Source: Siminovitchia fortis (GTDB taxonomy: Bacteria > Bacillota > Bacilli > Bacillales > Bacillaceae_C). From it: a stretch of DNA of 45,600 bases. Position 1 is the stretch's first letter. Each line of letters starts with the position of its first letter. The position numbers and the translations under genes are program-made. The notes beneath the pieces are model-generated. The model had not been told where the DNA came from. It saw only the letters and a program-made list of their open reading frames with translations, and did no database searches. Location: assembly GCF_003605365.2 (NCBI RefSeq), contig NZ_QYTU02000032.1:1-45600 (forward strand), written 5' to 3'. Positions 11,097 to 20,677 of the stretch are shown here, one piece after another.

Positions 11097-12791
11097 ATGA
11101 GTTACCAAGCGTTATATCGAGTATGGCGACCGCAGGCGTTTGCGGATGTCATCGGGCAGGGACATGTGACGAAGACGTTGCAAAATGCTCTCCTCCAACA
11201 AAAAATATCGCATGCTTACTTATTTTCCGGTCCCCGCGGAACAGGAAAAACAAGTGCTGCCAAAATAATGGCCAAAGCGGTCAACTGTGAAAAAATGCCA
11301 ATTGCGGAACCGTGCAATGAATGTCCCGCCTGCCTGGGAATCACGGACGGTTCGGTTCCCGATGTCATTGAAATTGACGCGGCTTCCAATAACGGAGTGG
11401 AAGAAATCCGTGATATCCGTGACAAGGTCAAGTATACGCCCAACGCGGTGAAGTACAAGGTCTACATCATTGACGAAGTGCATATGCTGACTATCGGCGC
11501 ATTCAATGCTTTGCTTAAAACGTTGGAAGAACCGCCCAAACATGTCATTTTCATACTGGCTACGACGGAACCGCACAAAATTCCGTTAACCATCATTTCC
11601 AGGTGCCAGCGGTTTGATTTTAAAAGAATCACTTCGCAGGACATCGCCGGGCGAATGTCGCATATTGCAAATGAAACTTCGTTGGAATATGATGAGAAGG
11701 CGCTTCAAATCATTGCGAGAGCGGCTGAAGGCGGTATGCGGGACGCATTGAGCCTGCTGGATCAGGCCATCTCTTTCAGTACCGGGAAAGTCACCGTGGA
11801 AGATGCATTGACGGTTACCGGATCCATATCGCAAAACAGTTTGAACAGGCTTGCACGGGCCGTTCATAATAAAGATGTTTCCGAAGCACTCGGCACTCTT
11901 GAGGAGCTGCTCATGCAGGGGAAGGATCCTTCCCGGTTCACGGAGGATTTCCTCTTGTATTTCCGGGACCTGCTGCTTTATAAGACAGCCCCGAATTTGG
12001 ATGAGATAGCCGAGCAAGCGCTTATTGATGAAGAATTTAAAACCCTTGCCGAAGAGATTCAGCCGCAGCAAATTTATGAATACATTGATATATTAAGCAA
12101 AACCCAGCAGGAAATGCGGTTTTCCAATCATGCGCGTATTTATTTGGAAGTATGCCTGGTGAAACTTTGCCAGACAGAAAGAATTCCGGCCCAGGCAGAT
12201 GGACCGCAACTCCAGGAATTATATAAGAAAATTGAAGCGCTGGAAAAAGAAATCAAATGGCTGAAAAACAACAGCCAACCGATTGACAAGACCCAAAGCA
12301 AGCCTGCTGCACCTTCAAAAAGACCGGCCAGAAATGCCGGAAAGGAATTCCGGGTCAATGCAGGCACCGTTACCCAGGTTTTGAAGGAAGCTACAAGGAA
12401 GCATCTAAATGATGTCAAAAGCCATTGGGGAGAATTTTTGAATATATTGAATCAGCGGCACTTGCCTTCGCAGGTTGCCCTGCTCAATGATGCCGAACCG
12501 GCTGCAGCATCGGCTGATGCGATTGTCCTGAAATTCAAATATGATATGATTTGTAAAATGGCCATGGAAAATCAAACATTTATCCAAACAATCTCTCAGA
12601 TTTTAGAGGAGCAGATGGGAACCGGATATAAAATCATTGGTGTTCCTGAAGCCCAATGGAAAGAGATCCGGGAAGAATTTTTACAATCAGGCAAGAGTGA
12701 CGGGGGCGAAGGCACTGCAGAGGAGCAGGACCCGATCGTGTCCGAAGCTCTAAAACTCGTTGGGAAAGATCTTTTGGAAATTAAAAACTAA
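11097..12791 (+). CDS. dnaX: DNA polymerase III subunit gamma/tau
   Basis: 564 residues, close to the 563 of B. subtilis. The clamp-loader ATPase begins [20 protein letters not shown] and has Walker [10 protein letters not shown] (about residue 45). Four zinc-binding cysteines lie in [18 protein letters not shown], the Walker B region is YIIDEVHML, and the sensor 1/SRC motif reads [11 protein letters not shown]. The C-terminal third is the tau-specific region contacting polymerase and helicase. AAGGAGG precedes the ATG. It heads a cluster with yaaK, recR and yaaL. A TATAAT at 11053-11058 may be its -10, but no good -35 is visible. Confidence 0.98.
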   Translation: MSYQALYRVWRPQAFADVIGQGHVTKTLQNALLQQKISHAYLFSGPRGTGKTSAAKIMAKAVNCEKMPIAEPCNECPACLGITDGSVPDVIEIDAASNNGVEEIRDIRDKVKYTPNAVKYKVYIIDEVHMLTIGAFNALLKTLEEPPKHVIFILATTEPHKIPLTIISRCQRFDFKRITSQDIAGRMSHIANETSLEYDEKALQIIARAAEGGMRDALSLLDQAISFSTGKVTVEDALTVTGSISQNSLNRLARAVHNKDVSEALGTLEELLMQGKDPSRFTEDFLLYFRDLLLYKTAPNLDEIAEQALIDEEFKTLAEEIQPQQIYEYIDILSKTQQEMRFSNHARIYLEVCLVKLCQTERIPAQADGPQLQELYKKIEALEKEIKWLKNNSQPIDKTQSKPAAPSKRPARNAGKEFRVNAGTVTQVLKEATRKHLNDVKSHWGEFLNILNQRHLPSQVALLNDAEPAAASADAIVLKFKYDMICKMAMENQTFIQTISQILEEQMGTGYKIIGVPEAQWKEIREEFLQSGKSDGGEGTAEEQDPIVSEALKLVGKDLLEIKN

Positions 12792-12813
12792 TCATGGTGG
12801 AGGTCGTACGATA

Positions 12814-13131
12814 ATGCGAGGAATGGGAAATATGCAAGGCATGATGAAACAAATGCAGAAAATGCAAAAGAAGATGGCGCAGGCGCAAGAGGAGCTTGGA
12901 GAAAAAAGAATCGAAGGCACAGCAGGCGGCGGAATGGTAAAAGTGATTGTATCCGGCCATAAGGAAGTGCTGGAAGTTCAAATTGACGAAGAGGTTGTGG
13001 ACCCGGAAGATATTGAAATGCTCCAAGATCTTGTGTTGGCGGCTACCAATGATGCCTTGAAGCAGGCGGAAGAATTATCAAGCCAGACGATGGGACAATT
13101 TACAAAAGGATTAAACCTTCCTGGCTTCTAG
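12814..13131 (+). CDS. yaaK: Nucleoid-associated protein YaaK/EbfC family
   Basis: 105 residues. The start at 12814 follows GGAGGTCGTACGATA; an upstream in-frame ATG at 12760 lies inside dnaX. The N-terminus is Met- and Gln-rich ([20 protein letters not shown]), forming the long helix of the YbaB/EbfC dimer that binds DNA. The conserved [15 protein letters not shown] follows. Its place between dnaX and recR is conserved across bacteria. Confidence 0.96.
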   Translation: MRGMGNMQGMMKQMQKMQKKMAQAQEELGEKRIEGTAGGGMVKVIVSGHKEVLEVQIDEEVVDPEDIEMLQDLVLAATNDALKQAEELSSQTMGQFTKGLNLPGF

Positions 13132-13143
13132 GAGGTTACCATT

Positions 13144-13743
13144 ATGCATTACCCAGAACCAATATCAAAGCTGATCGACAGCTTTATGAAACTGCCGGGA
13201 ATCGGGCCGAAAACAGCAGCCCGCCTGGCGTTTTTCGTTCTTAATATGAAAGAAGACACCGTTCTTGATTTTGCAAAGGCCCTTGTCAATGCAAAAAGGG
13301 ATCTCGGCTACTGCTCAGTATGCGGCCATATCACCGACAAGGATCCATGCTACATTTGTGAAGACCAAAGACGGGACCGCAGCGTCATCTGTGTCGTGCA
13401 GGAGCCGAAAGATGTCATCGCCATGGAGAAGATGAAGGAATACAACGGCTTGTATCATGTCCTTCATGGATCCATTTCCCCTATGGAAGGCATCGGGCCG
13501 GAAGACATCAATATTCCCGATCTGCTGAAAAGACTTCAGGACGAAACCGTCCAGGAAGTGATCCTGGCGACAAATCCTAATATTGAAGGGGAAGCTACGG
13601 CCATGTATATTTCCCGCCTTCTCAAGCCGTCGGGCATCACCGTCACAAGGATTGCCCATGGCCTGCCTGTCGGAGGAGATCTTGAATACGCAGATGAAGT
13701 GACTCTCTCAAAAGCGTTGGAAGGCCGAAGAGAAGTTCTTTAA
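13144..13743 (+). CDS. recR: Recombination protein RecR
   Basis: 199 residues. An N-terminal helix-hairpin-helix ([13 protein letters not shown]) precedes a zinc finger with C57, C60, C69 and C72, then a Toprim domain ([19 protein letters not shown]) and a Walker B-like C-terminus. With RecO and RecF it loads RecA at gaps. AGGAGG overlaps the end of yaaK 8-13 bases upstream, suggesting coupled translation. Confidence 0.98.
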   Translation: MHYPEPISKLIDSFMKLPGIGPKTAARLAFFVLNMKEDTVLDFAKALVNAKRDLGYCSVCGHITDKDPCYICEDQRRDRSVICVVQEPKDVIAMEKMKEYNGLYHVLHGSISPMEGIGPEDINIPDLLKRLQDETVQEVILATNPNIEGEATAMYISRLLKPSGITVTRIAHGLPVGGDLEYADEVTLSKALEGRREVL

Positions 13744-13756
13744 GGAGAGGTCCCAT

Positions 13757-13972
13757 ATGTTACGGAAACAAAAAATGCGTAAAGAATTTGATCAAAGGCT
13801 AATAGGCCTCATGGGAAATATTAAAAAAGAATGGGATCAAAAAAGCGATTTGCTCAAATTGAGCTATGAGCCGAATGATGAATTGCAGTATCGGTTGCGG
13901 CTGGCAAAGGCCAAATATATTTTCCTGTTCAAGGAAGCGAAGATACGAAAAATTTCGATAAAGGATCATTGA
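13757..13972 (+). CDS. yaaL: YaaL family protein (DUF2508)
   Basis: 71 residues, charged and helical (MLRKQKMRKEFDQRLIG at the start), with no signal or membrane segment. GGAGAGG lies 7 bases before the ATG, immediately after recR. A small DUF2508 protein occupies this position between recR and bofA in B. subtilis. Function unknown. Confidence 0.9.
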   Translation: MLRKQKMRKEFDQRLIGLMGNIKKEWDQKSDLLKLSYEPNDELQYRLRLAKAKYIFLFKEAKIRKISIKDH

Positions 13973-13983
13973 CTCCCTTGTCA

Positions 13984-14012
13984 GTTCTTTTCGGACAATC
14001 CTCTCATACAAT
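13984..14012 (+). promoter_or_regulatory. Possible sigma-E promoter of bofA
   Basis: CATACAAT (14005-14012) is a perfect sigma-E -10 and is identical to the one upstream of yaaH. The -35 region 14 bases upstream (GTTCTTT) is a poor match. bofA is a mother-cell gene in B. subtilis. Confidence 0.45.
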
Positions 14013-14046
14013 TTAAATAAGGACGAGAGGGCAGGAGGGGGAACAT

Positions 14047-14313
14047 TTGGATTCAATCTTGATCATTTCTTCGCTGATCGGCCTGATCATTTTTTTACTG
14101 ATGGCGGTAAAACCCGGGAGCGTTTTTAAAGTGATCGGCCAATCATTTATAAAATTGATGATCGGAGCTTTGTTTTTATTCTTTTTAAATGCTTTCGGGA
14201 ATCAATTCGGGCTGTATATCCCCATTAATTTTGTGACTGCCGCCATTTCCGGGCTGCTCGGTCTGCCGGGGGTTGCGGCATTGTCAGTCATCCAATTATG
14301 GATTATTGCGTGA
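14047..14313 (+). CDS. bofA: Inhibitor of pro-sigma-K processing BofA
   Basis: 88 residues from a TTG start 6 bases after GGCAGGAGGGGG. Two hydrophobic segments (about residues 3-20 and 30-46) and a hydrophobic C-terminus with SGLLGLPGVAALSVIQLW are typical of BofA. In the outer forespore membrane BofA holds the protease SpoIVFB inactive, together with SpoIVFA, until a forespore signal arrives. It lies after recR-yaaL as in B. subtilis. Confidence 0.95.
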   Translation: MDSILIISSLIGLIIFLLMAVKPGSVFKVIGQSFIKLMIGALFLFFLNAFGNQFGLYIPINFVTAAISGLLGLPGVAALSVIQLWIIA

Positions 14314-14345
14314 AACATCCGGATTATGCGGATGTTTCATTTTTA
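14310..14345 (+). terminator. Intrinsic terminator of bofA
   Basis: TGAAACATCCG (14311-14321) pairs perfectly with CGGATGTTTCA (14329-14339), followed by TTTTTATTTT. The stem overlaps the bofA stop codon. Confidence 0.92.
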
Positions 14346-14437
14346 TTTTGAAAAAATACCCGAGACAAACACGGCATCCGATTTTAGGGCATAGAATGAA
14401 ACAAATGGTTTCCAACTGCTCAAATGTTGTTAATTGT

Positions 14438-14467
14438 GTATACAATTGACCGGCAGTGGCCATAATA
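14438..14467 (+). promoter_or_regulatory. Sigma-F promoter of csfB
   Basis: GTATA (14438-14442), 15-base spacer, GGCCATAATA (14458-14467) closely match the sigma-F pattern (GYATA and GG..A.A.T). Transcription would start near 14473, excluding the upstream in-frame ATG at 14456 as the csfB start. Confidence 0.7.
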
Positions 14468-14488
14468 AAAATGTGTGGAGGTGGAGAG

Positions 14489-14662
14489 ATGGAAAAGTGC
14501 ATAATTTGTAAAAAAGCACAGAATGCGGGGATTCATCTTTATACATCTTTTATTTGTGCCGGCTGTGAGCAGGAGATTATCCATACAGAGACGGATGACC
14601 CGAGGTACAAATATTTTGTGGAACAGATGAGGGTCATTAAAGAAACAAAAATTGTCACATAA
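14489..14662 (+). CDS. csfB: Anti-sigma-G factor Gin (CsfB)
   Basis: 57 residues from the ATG at 14489, which follows GGAGGTGGAGAG. It has the paired CxxC zinc motif of Gin, CIIC (residues 4-7) and CAGC (25-28), and a polar C-terminus. Gin binds sigma-G (and sigma-E) and blocks its early activity in the forespore. The sigma-F-like promoter just upstream agrees with forespore expression. B. subtilis has xpaC, yaaN and yaaO between csfB and tmk; here tmk follows directly. Confidence 0.9.
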   Translation: MEKCIICKKAQNAGIHLYTSFICAGCEQEIIHTETDDPRYKYFVEQMRVIKETKIVT

Positions 14663-14697
14663 AACCGGGCTGCCGCTTATGGAAGCCTGGTTTTTTG
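14661..14697 (+). terminator. Intrinsic terminator of csfB
   Basis: AAACCGGGCT (14662-14671) pairs with AGCCTGGTTT (14684-14693), followed by a T-run. Confidence 0.88.
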
Positions 14698-14807
14698 TAT
14701 TTTTGGATCAAAAACAGCCAAACCTGACAATGAGGGCCACTATTTTTATTAGTATCCCGATGTTATACTATACGCTGTAAACATTAGGGATCGGGGGAAG
14801 AGAATGG

Positions 14808-15458
14808 ATGAGCGGATTGTTTATCACATTGGAAGGGCCCGAAGGGGCGGGCAAAACAACAATGATTGAAAAACTGGCGGAAGACCTGGCCGATGATGGA
14901 GTGGAGGTATTGGCCACTAGAGAGCCGGGTGGAATCGGCATAGCAGAAAAAATCAGGACAATCATCCTTGATAAAGAGCATACGATGATGGACCCGCGTA
15001 CGGAAGCTTTGTTGTATGCCGCTGCACGACGCCAGCATTTGACGGAAAAAGTTCTGCCGGCGCTCCGGGAAGGAAAAGTTGTCCTGTGTGACCGCTTTAT
15101 TGACAGTTCCCTCGCCTATCAAGGATATGCAAGAGGGCTTGGAATCGATGAAGTGTATGCCATCAATGAATTTGCCATCCAAGGTGCCATGCCGGATGCG
15201 ACACTGTATTTTGATATAGATCCTGAAATTGGTTTAAAGCGGATCGCCCGGAATGCAGGGCGGGAAGTGAACAGGCTTGATCTGGAAAAAGTCGGGTTCC
15301 ATCATAAAGTAAGAAAAGGCTATCATCTATTGCTGCAAAGATTTCCGGATAGAATAATCTTAATCGATGCCTCTGCCCCAGTAGACTCGGTGTACCAGAA
15401 GGCAAAAAAGGTGATTGACGGGCGGCTGGTGCAAGCTGGAATACTGAATAAAGATTGA
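14808..15458 (+). CDS. tmk: Thymidylate kinase
   Basis: 216 residues. The P-loop GPEGAGKT spans residues 10-17, the TMP-binding DR of the DRX motif lies in [20 protein letters not shown], and a LID region ([12 protein letters not shown]) follows. It phosphorylates dTMP to dTDP. The ATG at 14808 gives the conserved N-terminus [10 protein letters not shown]; the overlapping ATG at 14804 is out of frame. GGGGGAAGAGA is upstream. Confidence 0.97.
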   Translation: MSGLFITLEGPEGAGKTTMIEKLAEDLADDGVEVLATREPGGIGIAEKIRTIILDKEHTMMDPRTEALLYAAARRQHLTEKVLPALREGKVVLCDRFIDSSLAYQGYARGLGIDEVYAINEFAIQGAMPDATLYFDIDPEIGLKRIARNAGREVNRLDLEKVGFHHKVRKGYHLLLQRFPDRIILIDASAPVDSVYQKAKKVIDGRLVQAGILNKD

Positions 15459-15468
15459 CTATTTATAG

Positions 15469-15948
<480 letters not shown>

Positions 15949-15957
15949 GAGATGTCC

Positions 15958-16395
15958 ATGAAGGTCAATGATTTGGCCGGATCAAGAACGGGGCAATTTT
16001 CATCCCTTCCCAGATCCGGCAGTACCGGGGCAAAATTTTCCGAAGTCATCTCCCGTCAGGAAGTCCAGCTTTATAAAGATCATCTGGACAGGCTGCTCGC
16101 GGATATCCATAAGGCGGGGGAGCGGCTTGGGAAATCAAGGAATTTCCGTGACTTGGCAAAATATAAAACACTCGTGAAGCAGCTTGTAAAGGAAACGGTT
16201 GAAACAGGGATGGAGCTTAAGCAGTCGCACAGCTGGAACAGGTTTGCAGAAGGAAGAGTCCATCAGACTGTTGAACTGATTGATGAGAAACTGGTTGAAT
16301 TGACCGAAGAAGTTTTGAAGGAGGAAAAGCAGTCCATCGATATTTTAGGAAAAATCGGTGAGATAAAAGGGCTGCTGATCCATTTATATACGTAG
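15958..16395 (+). CDS. yaaR: YaaR family protein (DUF327)
   Basis: 145 residues from the ATG at 15958. AGGAG (15947-15951) overlaps the preceding stop codon and sits 6 bases before this ATG, while an in-frame ATG at 15952 is too close. The protein is helical and basic, with LYKDHLDRLLADIHKAGERL and a long C-terminal helix, and no signal peptide. It sits between yaaQ and holB as in B. subtilis. Function unknown. Confidence 0.92.
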   Translation: MKVNDLAGSRTGQFSSLPRSGSTGAKFSEVISRQEVQLYKDHLDRLLADIHKAGERLGKSRNFRDLAKYKTLVKQLVKETVETGMELKQSHSWNRFAEGRVHQTVELIDEKLVELTEEVLKEEKQSIDILGKIGEIKGLLIHLYT

Positions 16396-16415
16396 GCGGG
16401 TGAATACCGGAAGAT

Positions 16416-17417
16416 ATGAATTGGGATCAATTTGAGCATGAGCAGCCGATTGCGGCCAGGCTCTTAAAAAACAGTCTGGTCCATCGCCGGGTCGCCCACG
16501 CCTATTTATTTGAAGGTGAGCGTGGGACCGGCAAGAAAGCAGGCAGCCTGTTAATGGCGGAAAGCCTCTTCTGCGAGGAAAATGGACAAGATGTGAATCC
16601 TTGCGGACAATGTGGAAACTGTAAAAGAATCAAAAGCGGAAACCATCCGGATGTTCATCTCGTTGAACCGGACGGGCTTTCCATTAAAATAGATCAAATT
16701 CGTTCGCTGAGAACGGAATTTAGCAAATCGGGCATGGAATCGAAGAGAAAGCTGTATATTATTATGGATGCCGAAAAGATGACAGTTCAGGCGGCGAACA
16801 GTTTATTGAAATTTTTGGAAGAACCTCATTCCGGAACGACAGCCGTTCTTGTCTCGGAGCAGCCGCAGCAATTATTGCCCACCATCATCTCGCGCTGTCA
16901 ATCGGTACCTTTCTATCCATTGGGACCTGACATTTTTGCTGAAAAGCTGGAACAAGCAGGTGTGCCGAAAGGAAAAGCAGCCCTTCTGGCCGCCCTCACA
17001 AACGATCTTCAGGAAGCCGTAAGACTGAATGATGATGATTGGTTTGCACAAGCCAGAAAAATAGTGTTAAAATTATATGAAGTGCTTAGAGAAAACCCGC
17101 TCTATGCGATGACTTCACTTCAAACCGACTGGATGGGGCATTTTAAAGAGAAAGGCCAGCATGATCTGGGACTGTCTCTTTTATTATATATATATAAAGA
17201 TATACTGAACATACAATTGGGGAAGGATCGGCAGCTCGTCTATCCTGATCAGCGGCAGACGCTTGAAAAGGATGCTCTTCACACCTCAATGGAACGGCTG
17301 TCGAAACAAATGACTGCAATTTTGGAAGCCAAAAGAAAATTACACGCAAATATGAATCCTCAGCTGTTAATGGAACAGCTTGTGCTGAATTTGCAGGGGG
17401 GACCTTCTTTTGTATAA
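16416..17417 (+). CDS. holB: DNA polymerase III subunit delta'
   Basis: 333 residues. A DnaX-like AAA+ fold begins MNWDQFEHEQPIAARLL, with GERGTGKKAG in the Walker A position. Zinc-module cysteines lie in NPCGQCGNCKRIKSGNHPD and the SRC arginine-finger motif is TIISRCQSVPF. It joins the clamp loader with DnaX and HolA. Its last 8 bases overlap yaaT, and GGGGGG inside its 3' end serves yaaT. Confidence 0.95.
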   Translation: MNWDQFEHEQPIAARLLKNSLVHRRVAHAYLFEGERGTGKKAGSLLMAESLFCEENGQDVNPCGQCGNCKRIKSGNHPDVHLVEPDGLSIKIDQIRSLRTEFSKSGMESKRKLYIIMDAEKMTVQAANSLLKFLEEPHSGTTAVLVSEQPQQLLPTIISRCQSVPFYPLGPDIFAEKLEQAGVPKGKAALLAALTNDLQEAVRLNDDDWFAQARKIVLKLYEVLRENPLYAMTSLQTDWMGHFKEKGQHDLGLSLLLYIYKDILNIQLGKDRQLVYPDQRQTLEKDALHTSMERLSKQMTAILEAKRKLHANMNPQLLMEQLVLNLQGGPSFV

Positions 17418-18237
17418 TGTTGTAGGAGTCCGGTTTAAAAAAGCCGGTAAAATATATTATTTCGATCCAATGGATCATCCCGTCCGCAAAGGCGATTACG
17501 TCATTGTAGAAACTGCACGCGGCATCGAATTTGGAAAAGCTGTGACCGAAAAGAAGCAGGTCAGCGAACATGATGTAGTGCTCCCATTGAAAAAAATTGT
17601 CCGGATTGCAGATGGACAGGACCAGCAGAATGTTGAATCGAACAAGGAAGCGGCCGAGGAGGCTTACCAGGTCTGTTCGGAGAAAATCCTGGAGCATCAG
17701 CTTGATATGAAGCTTGTTGATGTAGAATACACATTCGACCGCAACAAGGTGATTTTTTATTTTACAGCTGACGGGCGCGTTGATTTCCGTGAGCTTGTAA
17801 AAGATTTGGCCTCCATTTTCAGAACAAGAATTGAACTGAGGCAAATAGGAGTAAGGGATGAAGCGAAAATGCTCGGAGGAATCGGTCCGTGCGGGCGTAT
17901 GCTATGCTGCTCTACTTTCCTGGGAGATTTTGAACCTGTATCAATCAAAATGGCCAAAGATCAAAATCTCTCCTTAAACCCGACGAAAATATCCGGCTTA
18001 TGCGGCAGGCTGATGTGCTGCCTGAAATATGAAAATGATGAGTATGAAGCAGCGAAGGCTGCGCTTCCTGATGTGGGCGAGACCATCCATACACCGAACG
18101 GTTCAGGAAGAGTGGTCGGCTTAAATATACTGGAGCGCATTATGCAAGTGGAATTGTCTGACCAGGAGCGGGTCTTGGAATATACACTGGAAGAGATCAT
18201 GAGTGAAAGTGTAACGTCTGTCCAGGCCACGGAATAA
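17410..18237 (+). CDS. ricT: RicT (YaaT), PSP1-domain subunit of the RicAFT complex
   Basis: 275 residues from a TTG start, equal to B. subtilis YaaT. The PSP1 domain has the family cysteines in GGIGPCGRMLCC and SGLCGRLMCCLKYE, which serve in Fe-S cluster binding by the Ric complex. With RicA (YmcA) and RicF (YlbF) it aids RNase Y-dependent mRNA maturation and Spo0A activation. GGGGGG lies 8 bases before the start inside holB. Confidence 0.95.
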   Translation: MYNVVGVRFKKAGKIYYFDPMDHPVRKGDYVIVETARGIEFGKAVTEKKQVSEHDVVLPLKKIVRIADGQDQQNVESNKEAAEEAYQVCSEKILEHQLDMKLVDVEYTFDRNKVIFYFTADGRVDFRELVKDLASIFRTRIELRQIGVRDEAKMLGGIGPCGRMLCCSTFLGDFEPVSIKMAKDQNLSLNPTKISGLCGRLMCCLKYENDEYEAAKAALPDVGETIHTPNGSGRVVGLNILERIMQVELSDQERVLEYTLEEIMSESVTSVQATE

Positions 18238-18249
18238 TGAGGTGGTAAG

Positions 18250-18624
18250 GTGAAGGATAAAAAGGAGTTCTTCGATTCAGTAAGCAATATGGAAATGCAG
18301 ATCGGCCAATTGTATCAGCAGCTTGGCGAGTTGAAGCAGTATATGGTCGAGTTGATCGAAGAAAACCATGCGTTGAAGTCGGAAAATGACCAACTGCGCC
18401 GACATCTGGATCAAGGGATGGAAAAGCCCGGTCTCATACTGCCTGATGGAGAGGAAGACGAGCGCACTGCTTATGATCAATTGACTGAAATTGATATTGG
18501 AGAGGGTTATGATAATCTGGCCCGCCTTTATCAAGAAGGCTTCCATATTTGCAATGTTCATTTTGGCAGCCCGAGAAGAGATGAAGACTGCCTGTTCTGC
18601 CTTTCCTTTTTGAATAAAAAATAA
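18250..18624 (+). CDS. yabA: Replication initiation control protein YabA
   Basis: 124 residues from a GTG start after GAGGTGG. The N-terminal 60 residues form a leucine-rich coiled coil ([20 protein letters not shown]). The C-terminus holds a zinc-binding site with residues in FHICNVHFG and DEDCLFC. It tethers DnaA and DnaN and limits re-initiation. It directly follows ricT, as in B. subtilis. Confidence 0.95.
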   Translation: MKDKKEFFDSVSNMEMQIGQLYQQLGELKQYMVELIEENHALKSENDQLRRHLDQGMEKPGLILPDGEEDERTAYDQLTEIDIGEGYDNLARLYQEGFHICNVHFGSPRRDEDCLFCLSFLNKK

Positions 18625-18682
18625 TTTGCTATATAAGGCCTTCCTTAGAATGGGGAAGGCTATTTTATTGGAGTGTTTGGAT

Positions 18683-19429
18683 ATGATTGAATTAATTGGT
18701 GACGAGCGCCTGGATTATTTGCTGGCGGAAGATTTGCGTATTATCCAAAGCCCGTCTGTTTTTGCTTTTTCCCTTGATGCCGTGCTGCTGGCCCGTTTTG
18801 CCTATGTACCGATCCAAAAGGGAAATATCATTGATTTATGCAGCGGCAATGGGGTCATTCCCCTTTTATTAAGCAGCAAAACAAAAGCAGCCATTACGGG
18901 CGTGGAAATTCAGGAGCGCCTGTATCATATGGCGGAAAGGAGCATCCAATATAACCGCCTGGAAGATAGGATCCGGATGATCCATGGAGATGTCAAAGAG
19001 ATTGCCCAAACGCTCGGCCATGGAAAATATGATGTCGTTACGTGCAATCCGCCGTATTTTACTTCAGCAGAACCGTCCATTATCAATGAAAATGAATATT
19101 TGGCCATCGCCCGCCATGAGCTTCTCTGTTCGCTTGAAGATGTCATACGGACAAGCAGCCAACTTCTCCGCCAAGGCGGTAAAGCCGCTTTCGTCCACAG
19201 GCCCGAGCGGCTGATGGATATTTTGACGCTTATGAGGCAGTATCGCTTGGAGCCGAAGCGGCTTAGATTCGTTTATCCGAAGGCAGGGAAAGAAGCGAAT
19301 ACGATTTTGGTAGAGGGGATCAAAAACGGGAATTCTGGCCTGAAGGCACTCGCGCCCCTGTTTGTCTATAACGATGAAAACGAGTATACTCCGGAAGTAA
19401 GAGAGATACTGTATGGAAAAGAAGAATAA
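18683..19429 (+). CDS. yabB: tRNA1(Val) (adenine(37)-N6)-methyltransferase-like protein
   Basis: 248 residues from the ATG at 18683, preceded by GGAG; a longer frame from 18626 lacks a site. Rossmann methyltransferase motif I is [16 protein letters not shown], and motif IV is NPPYF, typical of N6-adenine methyltransferases. The B. subtilis ortholog is YabB (TrmN6 family). The last 17 bases overlap yazA. Confidence 0.93.
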   Translation: MIELIGDERLDYLLAEDLRIIQSPSVFAFSLDAVLLARFAYVPIQKGNIIDLCSGNGVIPLLLSSKTKAAITGVEIQERLYHMAERSIQYNRLEDRIRMIHGDVKEIAQTLGHGKYDVVTCNPPYFTSAEPSIINENEYLAIARHELLCSLEDVIRTSSQLLRQGGKAAFVHRPERLMDILTLMRQYRLEPKRLRFVYPKAGKEANTILVEGIKNGNSGLKALAPLFVYNDENEYTPEVREILYGKEE

Positions 19430-19700
19430 ACATTATTTTTATGTGTTGGAATGCAGGGACGGCTCCTATTACGGCGGCTATACAGTGGACCCTGCCCGGA
19501 GGCTTTCCGAGCATAACAGCAAAAAGGCATCCAAATATACCCGGACGAGGACGCCGGTATCGATGATCTATGTAGAAGAATTTGAGGAAAAAGGTGATGC
19601 GTTGAAGGCGGAATATGCTTTCAAGCAGCTGACGAGGCTAAAAAAAGAACAATTTTTACATGAGGCCGGTGAACGTAATGCGAAGCCAGAAAAGCAATGA
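19413..19700 (+). CDS. yazA: GIY-YIG domain protein YazA
   Basis: 95 residues. The GIY-YIG nuclease signature appears as [19 protein letters not shown] with the later [15 protein letters not shown]. These single-domain UPF0213 proteins have no settled role. Start and end overlap yabB and rsmI by 17 and 23 bases, showing a translationally packed operon. Confidence 0.94.
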   Translation: MEKKNKHYFYVLECRDGSYYGGYTVDPARRLSEHNSKKASKYTRTRTPVSMIYVEEFEEKGDALKAEYAFKQLTRLKKEQFLHEAGERNAKPEKQ

Positions 19701-20556
19701 GGCAACAGATCAGGGCACGCTATTTTTAATACCGACGCCGATCGGCAATTTGGAAGATATGACCTTCCGGGCAATTCGCCTGATGCAGGAAGCCGATCTG
19801 ATTGCTGCGGAAGATACACGGAACACAAAAAAGCTGTGCAGCCATTTTGACATTTCAACACCGCTTGCAAGCTATCATGAACATAACAAGGAGACAAGCG
19901 GCCGCCAGCTTGTCGAGCGGTTGTTAAAAGGGGACAATATAGCGCTTGTCAGCGATGCAGGGATGCCTTGCATTTCTGATCCGGGTTATGAAATCGTCCG
20001 GGCGGCCATCGAAGCGGATATAGCGGTCGTGCCTGTTCCAGGCCCAAACGCTGCGTTGACCGCTTTGATCGCTTCAGGCATCAATCCCCAGCCTTTCTAT
20101 TTTTGCGGATTCTTGCCAAGAGGGAAAAAAGAGAGGAAAGCGGAGCTCGAAAGACTGAAACGGCAGGATGGGGCGCTCCTTCTTTATGAAGCACCACATC
20201 GATTGAAAGATACATTAAAGGATATGGCTGCCGTCTGGGGGGACAGGAAAATTGTTTTATGCAGGGAGCTGACGAAGAAGTTCGAAGAATTTTTGCGTGG
20301 AAGGCTTTCCTCGGCGGTCGAATGGGCGGAGAAGGAAGAAATCCGGGGAGAGTTTTGCCTTATTGTGGAGGGCAACAGTGACCCCGATTCCAGTGAAGGG
20401 CCGCCATGGTGGGCGCTGCTTGGATTGAAAGAACATGTGGAACATTATATCGAAAACGAAAACCTTACATCAAAAGAGGCCATCAAGCGGGCGGCAAGCG
20501 ACCGCAAGGTGCCCAAACGCGAAGTTTATGAGGCATATCATATTCATGGCAAGTAG
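19678..20556 (+). CDS. rsmI: 16S rRNA (cytidine(1402)-2'-O)-methyltransferase
   Basis: 292 residues from the ATG at 19678, equal to B. subtilis YabC; an in-frame ATG at 19660 is possible but lacks a clear site. The tetrapyrrole-methylase fold has the signature LIPTPIGNLEDMTFRA, AAEDTRNTKKL, and SDAGMPCISDPG, the loop that binds AdoMet. It methylates the ribose of C1402 in the decoding site. It ends the yaaQ-rsmI cluster. Confidence 0.97.
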   Translation: MRSQKSNEATDQGTLFLIPTPIGNLEDMTFRAIRLMQEADLIAAEDTRNTKKLCSHFDISTPLASYHEHNKETSGRQLVERLLKGDNIALVSDAGMPCISDPGYEIVRAAIEADIAVVPVPGPNAALTALIASGINPQPFYFCGFLPRGKKERKAELERLKRQDGALLLYEAPHRLKDTLKDMAAVWGDRKIVLCRELTKKFEEFLRGRLSSAVEWAEKEEIRGEFCLIVEGNSDPDSSEGPPWWALLGLKEHVEHYIENENLTSKEAIKRAASDRKVPKREVYEAYHIHGK

Positions 20557-20560
20557 CGTG

Positions 20561-20593
20561 AGCCCGGGTTAAAAAGGGCTTGCGCTTTTTTTA
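20561..20593 (+). terminator. Probable terminator after rsmI
   Basis: AGCCC (20561-20565) can pair with GGGCT (20576-20580), and a second pairing AAAAAGGGC/GCTTTTTT leads into a T-run. The segment GGCTTGCGCTTTTT also resembles the dispersed repeat edge, so its role is uncertain. Confidence 0.5.
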
Positions 20594-20677
20594 TATTTTC
20601 TTGCTTTTTTCAAAAACAAGTGATAAATTAAGTCATAATTCAATTCCGATTATTTTTATATGAAAAGGGTGGATAAC

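Noticed and set aside
12230-12300. Programmed frameshift in dnaX making a short gamma form
   Set aside because: A-rich runs occur, but I see no slippery heptamer with an in-frame partner stop and downstream stem like that of E. coli; B. subtilis does not need one.
17143-17844. 233-codon minus-strand frame across holB and ricT
   Set aside because: Antisense to two clear orthologs that overlap in the usual way; no independent evidence.
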